DNA from: Kiloniellaceae bacterium | GTDB lineage: Bacteria; Pseudomonadota; Alphaproteobacteria; Kiloniellales; Kiloniellaceae | Assembly: GCA_021776195.1 (NCBI GenBank) | Contig: JAJFGK010000161.1 | Span: 1 to 38,068, forward strand | Direction: 5' to 3' | DNA: 38,068 nt | Shown here: positions 33,532 through 38,068 of the stretch, piece after piece | How the letters are laid out: each line of letters begins with the position of its first letter | Position numbering within the stretch: position 1 is the stretch's first letter | Position numbers and translations under genes: made by a program | The notes under the pieces: model-generated | What the model saw: only the letters and a program-made list of their open reading frames with translations | What the model was told of the DNA's origin: nothing | Database searches by the model: none

Positions 33532-33621
33532 CGATCATCGGGAGCGTTCCGCTGCTTGCCCGATGCCCAATCTCCAAGACCGGGGGCATCGCGCCGCAAA
33601 GCGCGCCTTCCCGAATGATCG
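33532..33621. repeat. Right internal hairpin of the MITE-like element
   Basis: CGATCATCGGGA (33532-33543) pairs with TCCCGAATGATCG (33609-33621), one base bulged. The inner CGATGCCC (33561-33568) pairs with GGGCATCG (33584-33591). Both have their centre at about 33576, giving a second branch symmetrical to the left one. Confidence 0.65.
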
Positions 33622-33703
33622 CCTATGACCCATCAAACGCTTCCCTATGACAAAGAAAGGCTCTAGGCCGGCGCGGCCTGATCCAGCGGACCTCGACCTC
33701 GGA

Positions 33704-34291
33704 TCAGGCCGTGGAGCGCGTCGGACCGGGTTCTGGCATCAGCTCCCGTGCCTCGGCCAGGAGGCCCTTGAGGGCGAGAACGAGTTGGCGGGTGCAGGGG
33801 GTGTCGGGCAGCGCTTCGATCCCCTGGCCGTGGCTCGGCGCGGCCGCTTCCAGATCCTGCAAACAGGCCTCGTGCTTCAGGACCACCTCCAGCACGGCCT
33901 TTCCGGCTTCCGGCGGCAGGGCGCCGCCCTGGCCGCAACTGTCCTGCCAGACGGCCTCGCCGAAGCGCAGGCTGTTCAGGACCAACTGGGCCTGTTCGTG
34001 GCTGAGCCAGATGTCGTCCGCCGTGATGGCCGCGCGCTCTTGCAGCTCGGCGGTGTCTTCCGCGGTGATGCTGCCCGGCTCGCCGCGCTCGGGCAGGGTC
34101 AGGCCCCACACCGTTTTGGCGCCCGGTATCGCGGAGCGCCTGTCGCGCCTGGCGGTTCGGATAACCGCCACGATCACGGCCATACCGCACAACAGCGCGG
34201 CCGAGGCCACGCCGAGTTCCAAGAAATCCACAAGAGCTCTCCCTTGCCCGCCAGTTGAGGCTCTGTCGTCCTGGACGATCCGGCCCGCCAT
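33704..34291 (-). CDS. Membrane-anchored protein of unknown function
   Basis: 195 residues from the ATG at 34291 (GAGGA 8 bases before), or 175 from GTG at 34231, which also has an SD (GGGAG). One membrane helix at about 24-46 (LELGVASAALLCGMAVIVAVI) is followed by RTARRDRR, so the rest is probably cytoplasmic. The soluble part is helical with two cysteine-containing stretches (WQDSCGQGG and HEACLQDL). No family recognised. It is alone on the minus strand between the MITE-like element and the sthA upstream region. Confidence 0.65.
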   Translation of the reverse strand: MAGRIVQDDRASTGGQGRALVDFLELGVASAALLCGMAVIVAVIRTARRDRRSAIPGAKTVWGLTLPERGEPGSITAEDTAELQERAAITADDIWLSHEQAQLVLNSLRFGEAVWQDSCGQGGALPPEAGKAVLEVVLKHEACLQDLEAAAPSHGQGIEALPDTPCTRQLVLALKGLLAEARELMPEPGPTRSTA

Positions 34292-34715
34292 TTCACGATT
34301 CCTCGACGCTGATTTGCCTCACTGGCTCAGGCCGGGGATCGCGATCGATTGATTTTCCTTCGTGTTCTTTACCTCTTTTCGGGTAACTAACCAATATATA
34401 ACAAAGCGATTACACAATTGCGAGTCCTCTTTGGTCCCGACTATTCGCTCTTTCGAATTGAAGCGGGCCCGACTTATGGTCGTATTTTCAATTGGTTCGT
34501 CGCCAACCTGAAAACGGGCGCGGCAGCTAGGGATGCGGGAGGACAGAGTGCGCCCGGACCCCACTGCCGGGATTGTATCTCTGCGACAACTGTCAAAAGT
34601 CCGCTGGTCGGCGGTTTTCGCTTCTTTGCGAATTGTTTATGACCTGTCGGGCAGGGTGAGCGCCATCCGTTTGCGCCATTGGACTAAACACAATGGATTG
34701 GGGGAACTGGGGGTC
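34292..34715. other. 424-base intergenic region upstream of sthA
   Basis: AT-rich at 34340-34430, unlike the surrounding DNA, and likely to contain promoters for sthA (plus) and the membrane protein gene (minus). AATTGAA (34456-34462) and TTCAATT (34487-34493) form inverted arms around an inner CGAC/GTCG pair, a possible operator or leader structure. I see no gene: the reading frames here lack ribosome sites and protein-like composition. Confidence 0.5.
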
Positions 34716-36110
34716 ATGACGCACTACGATCTCATCGTGATCGGCAGCGGCCCGGCTGGGCGGCGGGCCGCCATTCAGGCGGCCAAGTTCGGCAGGTCGG
34801 TGCTGGTGGTCGAGAAGGGCCGGCGGGTCGGCGGCGTCTCGGTCCACACTGGTACAATCCCCTCCAAGACCCTGCGCGAGACGGTCCTGAACCTTTCGGG
34901 CTGGCGCGAGCGCGGCTTTTACGGCCGGGCCTACCGGGCCAAGCAGGACATCACCGCCGAAGACCTCCTGAAGCGCCTGCACATGACCCTGGACCACGAG
35001 GTCGAGGTGCTGGAGCACCAGTTCGCGCGCAACGGGGTCGACACCCAGGCGGGGACCGCTCGCTTCACCGGGCCGACGGCGATCGAGGTGGCTTGCGAGG
35101 AGGGCGAGATCGTGGCGCTGACGGCGGACCGCTTCCTGCTGGCGGTCGGCACCAACCCCTACCGGCCGGCAGACGTGCCCTTCGACGGCGACAAGGTTCT
35201 CGACAGCGACGAGGTGCTGGACCTGCGCGCCCTGCCGCGCAATCTGACGGTGATCGGCGCCGGGGTCATCGGCATCGAGTACGCCACCATCTTCAGCGCC
35301 ATGGACCTGCCGGTGACCCTGGTCGAGCCGCGCGACAGCCTGCTCGACTTCGTCGACCGGGAACTGATGTCCGATTTCGTTCACCAGCTGCGCGACCGCG
35401 GCATGGCGCTCAGGCTGGGCGTCGCGGTCGAGCGCATCGAGCGCGACCCCTCGGGTGCCTGCGTCACGACCCTGGCGAACGGTCGCCAGATCCGCAGCGA
35501 GGCGTTGCTCTACGCCGCCGGGCGAACCGGCGCCACCGAGTCGTTGAACCTTGCGGCCTGTGGCCTGGAGGCCGGCCCACGCGGCCAGATCGCGGTCGAC
35601 GCGACGACCTTCCAGACCGCGGTGCCGCACATCTACGCGGCCGGCGACGTGATCGGCTTTCCCTCGCTCGCCTCGACCTCCATGGAGCAGGGCCGCATCG
35701 CCGCCTGCCACGCCTTTGACGCCGACGCGCTGGAGCCGCCCAAGTACTTCCCCTACGGCATCTATGCGGTGCCCGAGATCTCCACCGTGGGGATGACCGA
35801 AGAGGAGGTCCAGGAACGCGAGATCCCCTACGAATGCGGCGTCGCGCGCTTCCGCGAGACCTCGCGCGGCCACATCATGGGGGTCTCTAACGGTATGCTG
35901 AAGATGATCTTCTCGCTCAAGACCCGGCGCCTGCTGGGCGCCCACATCGTCGGCGAGGGCGCCACCGAGCTGATCCACATCGGCCAGGCGGTCCTGAACC
36001 TGAAGGGCACCCTGGACTATTTCGTCGAGAACACCTTCAACTACCCGACCCTGGCCGAGGCCTACAAGATCGCCGCCCTCGACGCCTGGAACCGCATGCC
36101 GCGGGAGTAG
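34716..36110 (+). CDS. sthA: Soluble pyridine nucleotide transhydrogenase
   Basis: 464 residues, matching SthA (about 466). The FAD motif is GSGPAG at 10-15 and E33 ends strand 2. The segment TGTIPSK (45-51) replaces the CxxxxC redox disulfide of lipoamide dehydrogenases, the usual mark of SthA. A second nucleotide motif [13 protein letters not shown] lies near 182-194, [15 protein letters not shown] near 310, and the dimer domain ends [21 protein letters not shown]. It transfers reducing equivalents between NADPH and NAD+, mainly reoxidising NADPH, in the cytoplasm. The start is the ATG of the [10 protein letters not shown] segment; longer in-frame starts lack similarity. Confidence 0.93.
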   Translation: MTHYDLIVIGSGPAGRRAAIQAAKFGRSVLVVEKGRRVGGVSVHTGTIPSKTLRETVLNLSGWRERGFYGRAYRAKQDITAEDLLKRLHMTLDHEVEVLEHQFARNGVDTQAGTARFTGPTAIEVACEEGEIVALTADRFLLAVGTNPYRPADVPFDGDKVLDSDEVLDLRALPRNLTVIGAGVIGIEYATIFSAMDLPVTLVEPRDSLLDFVDRELMSDFVHQLRDRGMALRLGVAVERIERDPSGACVTTLANGRQIRSEALLYAAGRTGATESLNLAACGLEAGPRGQIAVDATTFQTAVPHIYAAGDVIGFPSLASTSMEQGRIAACHAFDADALEPPKYFPYGIYAVPEISTVGMTEEEVQEREIPYECGVARFRETSRGHIMGVSNGMLKMIFSLKTRRLLGAHIVGEGATELIHIGQAVLNLKGTLDYFVENTFNYPTLAEAYKIAALDAWNRMPRE

Positions 36111-36112
36111 TG

Positions 36113-36159
36113 CCAGGGCCAGGGCTTGGCTCATGGGTCCCTGGAAAGCCGGGCCCGGC
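36113..36159. terminator. Possible terminator between sthA and the small membrane gene
   Basis: CCAGGG (36113-36118, repeated at 36119-36124) can pair with CCCTGG (36139-36144). It is followed by the 12-bp palindrome GCCGGGCCCGGC (36148-36159). The structures fill the gap between two converging stop codons. No T-run is present. Confidence 0.35.
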
Positions 36160-36160
36160 G

Positions 36161-36361
36161 TCACGCCCCGAAGAACAGCACCGCGCCGGCCAGGGCGCCC
36201 AGACCGCAGATCGCCGCGCCGAGACAGGCCGGGGTCACCTGTTTGGCGCCCCGTCGGCCACGCCGCCGCGCCCAAAGCAGCCCGAGAACCGCGCCGACAA
36301 GGCCCGGCAGGGCGGCAAAGAGCAGGAGAAAGCCCTGCCAAAACCCCTGATAGTCCATCAT
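36161..36361 (-). CDS. Small two-helix membrane protein
   Basis: About 66 residues from the ATG at 36361 (or 36358). Two hydrophobic helices, [24 protein letters not shown] and [23 protein letters not shown], flank a basic loop [10 protein letters not shown]. Composition is that of a real membrane protein, but the SD is weak. A longer frame would start inside the hairpin at 36403-36436 and was not used. No family recognised. Confidence 0.5.
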   Translation of the reverse strand: MMDYQGFWQGFLLLFAALPGLVGAVLGLLWARRRGRRGAKQVTPACLGAAICGLGALAGAVLFFGA

Positions 36362-36402
36362 GTGGCAATGACCCAACGGTCGGTGAATAATTTTGTCCGT
36401 TT

Positions 36403-36436
36403 CCAGCAGCCATGTGTACCAATACATGGCTGCTGG
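36403..36436. repeat. Strong 13-bp hairpin
   Basis: CCAGCAGCCATGT (36403-36415) and ACATGGCTGCTGG (36424-36436) are perfect inverted arms around an 8-base loop. No T-run follows on either strand. It lies just upstream of the small membrane gene and about 90 bases past the hydrolase gene stop. Confidence 0.6.
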
Positions 36437-36496
36437 CTAGCGCGACGGCGCGCCCACAGCGTGAGCGAGGATAGCCCGCCTGGCGAGTGAAGGCCT

Positions 36497-36519
36497 AAGG
36501 GTCATTGAAAATGACCCTT
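36497..36519 (-). terminator. Hairpin after the alpha/beta hydrolase gene
   Basis: AAGGGTCATT (36497-36506) and AATGACCCTT (36510-36519) form a perfect 10-bp stem with a 3-base loop, 9 bases beyond the stop codon of the minus-strand hydrolase gene. Position fits a terminator, although no T-run follows. Confidence 0.45.
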
Positions 36520-36528
36520 GATACCAAC

Positions 36529-37404
36529 TCAGCCGAGGATCGAGTCGCTGACCGCGCGCGGGTCGCGCGGCTCCCAGCGGCCGGCCTCGACCAGATCGAG
36601 GAAGTCGCCGACCGCCCGGTTGAAGGCTTCCGGTTCCTCCAGGTTGCAGGCATGGCCGGTCTTGGGGATGACCACCAGGCCTGACGAGCGAATGGCGCGC
36701 TTCATCAGGATTCCCGGCAGCAGGCAGGGCTCGTCCTCGTCGCCGGTGACGATCAGGGTCGGCACGGTCATGGACCGCATGGCTTCTTCGAGGTCCCACA
36801 GGGACGGCCGCTCCTTCTGGACCCCGCGCATGGTCAGGGCCGAGCCGGCGGCCGAGTGCTCGGTCAACTGGTCGGCGAAGACCTGCCAGCCGCGCGGGTC
36901 CTTGTTCTGCAACTGGACCCGTGCCGGGCCCAGGCCGTAGGTCGCCGCGAAGGCCGCCATCCCGTCGGTCTCCAGGCGCCGGGCCGTCGCCTCGGTCTCG
37001 GCGCGGAACTGCTCGCGCCGGTCGGGCTCGGCGCCGTAGCCGCAACCCGCCACCACCAGCGAGCGCGCCGCGGCCGGATAGGTCAGGCCGAAGTGCAGCG
37101 TGGCGAAGCCGCCCATGGAAAGCCCGACGATATGCGCCGCGGCCAGCCCCAGGTGGTCCAGCACCGCCTTGATGTCGGCACAGGCCCGGGCCTGGGAATA
37201 GCGCGCCGGGTCGTCGGGCAGGTCGGACGGCGGAAAGCCCCGGGCGTTATAGGCGATACAGCGGAAGCGCCGCGCGAAGTGGCGCACCTGCGGCTCCCAG
37301 GAGCGGCAGTCGCCGGCGAACTCGTGCACGAAGACCACAGGCTCGCCGCGCCCGGTCTCTTCGTAATAGAGCTTCACCCCGTCGTCGGTCTCGGCGTACG
37401 GCAT
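36529..37404 (-). CDS. Alpha/beta-hydrolase
   Basis: 291 residues from the ATG at 37404 with AAAGGA 7 bases upstream; an in-frame start at 37434 adds ten residues. Motifs: oxyanion-region VVFVHEFAGD (23-32), nucleophile elbow GLSMGG with S96, acid in VTGDEDEPC, and the catalytic histidine in KTGHACNLEEPEAFN. The arrangement is like 3-oxoadipate enol-lactonase or haloperoxidase/esterase relatives. The substrate is unknown. It faces away from the plus-strand gene at 37605 across 200 bases. Confidence 0.9.
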   Translation of the reverse strand: MPYAETDDGVKLYYEETGRGEPVVFVHEFAGDCRSWEPQVRHFARRFRCIAYNARGFPPSDLPDDPARYSQARACADIKAVLDHLGLAAAHIVGLSMGGFATLHFGLTYPAAARSLVVAGCGYGAEPDRREQFRAETEATARRLETDGMAAFAATYGLGPARVQLQNKDPRGWQVFADQLTEHSAAGSALTMRGVQKERPSLWDLEEAMRSMTVPTLIVTGDEDEPCLLPGILMKRAIRSSGLVVIPKTGHACNLEEPEAFNRAVGDFLDLVEAGRWEPRDPRAVSDSILG

Positions 37405-37604
37405 GACGGTTCCTTTCCCGATGGCTCCCGTCACTTTGCCCGCTGAAGCCGGCGAAGGCTAGCGGGCCCAGAGGAACGAGAGAACCATGAGCCCCCCAAC
37501 CTTTTGCCTCGCCTCGCGAAATGGTCTATTGATCGGCTGGAGGGTTGCCATCCCTGCGCACGGTTCAACTTTGTGCGAAGGGCGGTTTCTGGGGGAGCGG
37601 TGCC

Positions 37605-38068
37605 GTGACAGAGCGTTTTCAGATCGTCTTGATCAAGCCGTCGCACTACGACGACGACGGTTACGTGATTCAGTGGGCCAAGGCCTGGGTGCCGTCGAAC
37701 ACGCTTTCCTCGATCTATGGCCTGCTGGTCGACGTAATCGAACGCAAGGCCTTGGGCGCCGATGTGGAGATCGCGCTGGAGGCCTATGACGAGACCAACA
37801 CCATCGTGCCCATCAAGCGCACGATCAAGGCGTTGAGCGCGCCGGGCGCCAAGGGCATCGTCTGTCTGGTCGGGGTGCAGTCGAACCAGTTCCCCCGAGC
37901 CATGGACATCGCCCGGCAGTTCCGTGCCAAGGGCATCCAGGTCGCCATCGGCGGCTTCCACCCGTCCGGCTGCATCGCCATGCTGCCGAAGCTGCCGCCC
38001 GACCTGCAGGAGGCCGTCGATCTCGGTATCTCGCTTTATGCCGGCGAGGCCGAGGGGCGCCTGGAGGA
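37605..38068 (+). CDS. Partial protein with B12-binding-like N-terminal domain (radical SAM type)
   Basis: 154 codons are visible; the gene continues beyond the window. It starts at GTG 37605 with GGGGGAG 7 bases before it. The text begins MTERFQIVLIKPSHYDDDGYV and proceeds through GAKGIVCLVGVQSNQFPRAMDIARQ to KGIQVAIGGFHPSGC, then DLGISLYAGEAEGRLEE. This is the pattern of the cobalamin-binding-like Rossmann domain that precedes the radical SAM core in B12-dependent radical SAM enzymes. The SAM cluster motif CxxxCxxC is not in the visible part, so the assignment rests on the N-domain. Confidence 0.75.
   Translation, partial: MTERFQIVLIKPSHYDDDGYVIQWAKAWVPSNTLSSIYGLLVDVIERKALGADVEIALEAYDETNTIVPIKRTIKALSAPGAKGIVCLVGVQSNQFPRAMDIARQFRAKGIQVAIGGFHPSGCIAMLPKLPPDLQEAVDLGISLYAGEAEGRLE

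Larger units (their letters stand above)
33385..33666. mobile_element. MITE-like element with 34-bp terminal inverted repeats
   Basis: Terminal arms 33385-33418 and 33633-33666 are inverted copies with one mismatch. They begin CTAGAGCCTTTCTTTGTCAT and contain AGGGAAGC. Both ends carry CTAG, which could be a 4-bp target duplication or part of the repeat. Inside are two further symmetric structures: a hairpin centred at 33466 and another centred at 33576. There is no open reading frame of its own, so a non-autonomous element mobilised by a transposase elsewhere is likely. It lies exactly at the end of the cupin gene; bases 33667-33703 beyond it are plain spacer. Confidence 0.65.

Noticed and set aside
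34319..34564. 81-residue minus-strand frame in the AT-rich gap
   Set aside because: No ribosome site, low-complexity composition and no recognisable features; the gap looks regulatory.
1..38068. CRISPR arrays, tRNA or rRNA genes, prophage or toxin-antitoxin modules
   Set aside because: I looked for evenly spaced repeats, tRNA-like cloverleafs, integrases and small paired toxin genes and found none that I could support.

Overview
This 38 kb window is high-GC, densely coded chromosomal DNA. I infer an alphaproteobacterium, probably of the Rhodospirillales/Kiloniellales type and likely marine. The basis is gene content (TRAP transporters, hydantoinase pairs, UxaA-type dehydratase, DUF1194, SthA) and an alphaproteobacterial-style palindromic repeat. 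No rRNA, tRNA, CRISPR array, prophage or complete insertion sequence is visible. I recognise about 41 genes; the last one runs off the right edge.

Layout. (1) 0.2-10.5 kb is almost entirely minus-strand. It holds a zinc alcohol dehydrogenase; a four-gene redox operon (AhpD/CMD-like protein, cytochrome P460-like, DUF4142, cupredoxin); an AraC regulator; 3-hydroxybutyrate dehydrogenase; a PhzF-like isomerase; a tautomerase-fold protein; a membrane protein; and a second AhpD-like gene behind its own TetR regulator. (2) 9.2-14.3 kb has a class II HMG-CoA reductase divergent from a complete TRAP transporter (dctPQM), a plausible mevalonate or HMG uptake and degradation locus. (3) 14.3-17.0 kb has an M19 dipeptidase-like gene coupled to a VWA/DUF1194 gene, then three tiny charged coiled-coil genes. 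(4) 17.0-20.4 kb has an altronate/galactarate-type dehydratase divergent from an MFS carrier, then DUF1330. (5) 20.4-27.7 kb is a minus-strand run: a lipoprotein-like serine hydrolase, MgtE, an MgtE-like accessory, an MscS channel, an aspartoacylase-like hydrolase, a RimK-like ATP-grasp ligase, a retropepsin-like (Zn_protease/RimB) protein and an unknown 133-residue protein. Almost every neighbouring pair overlaps. (6) 28-33.4 kb has an ankyrin protein, a REP-like palindrome, hyuA-hyuB, and a COG5553-type cupin whose stop codon sits in the terminal repeat of a small MITE-like element. (7) 33.7-38.1 kb has a membrane-anchored unknown, soluble transhydrogenase sthA, a small membrane protein, an alpha/beta hydrolase, and the start of a gene with a B12-binding-like N-terminal domain.

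The best candidates for something little described are: the overlapping ligase/protease/deacylase plus MscS/MgtE set at 21.7-27.7 kb; the three-gene coiled-coil cluster at 16.3-17.0 kb with a shared C-terminal motif; the 282-bp nested-palindrome element at 33.4-33.7 kb; and a pair of matching operators that tie the TetR regulator to itself and to the neighbouring AhpD-like gene. Functions are read from motifs and family memory only; no database search was possible.
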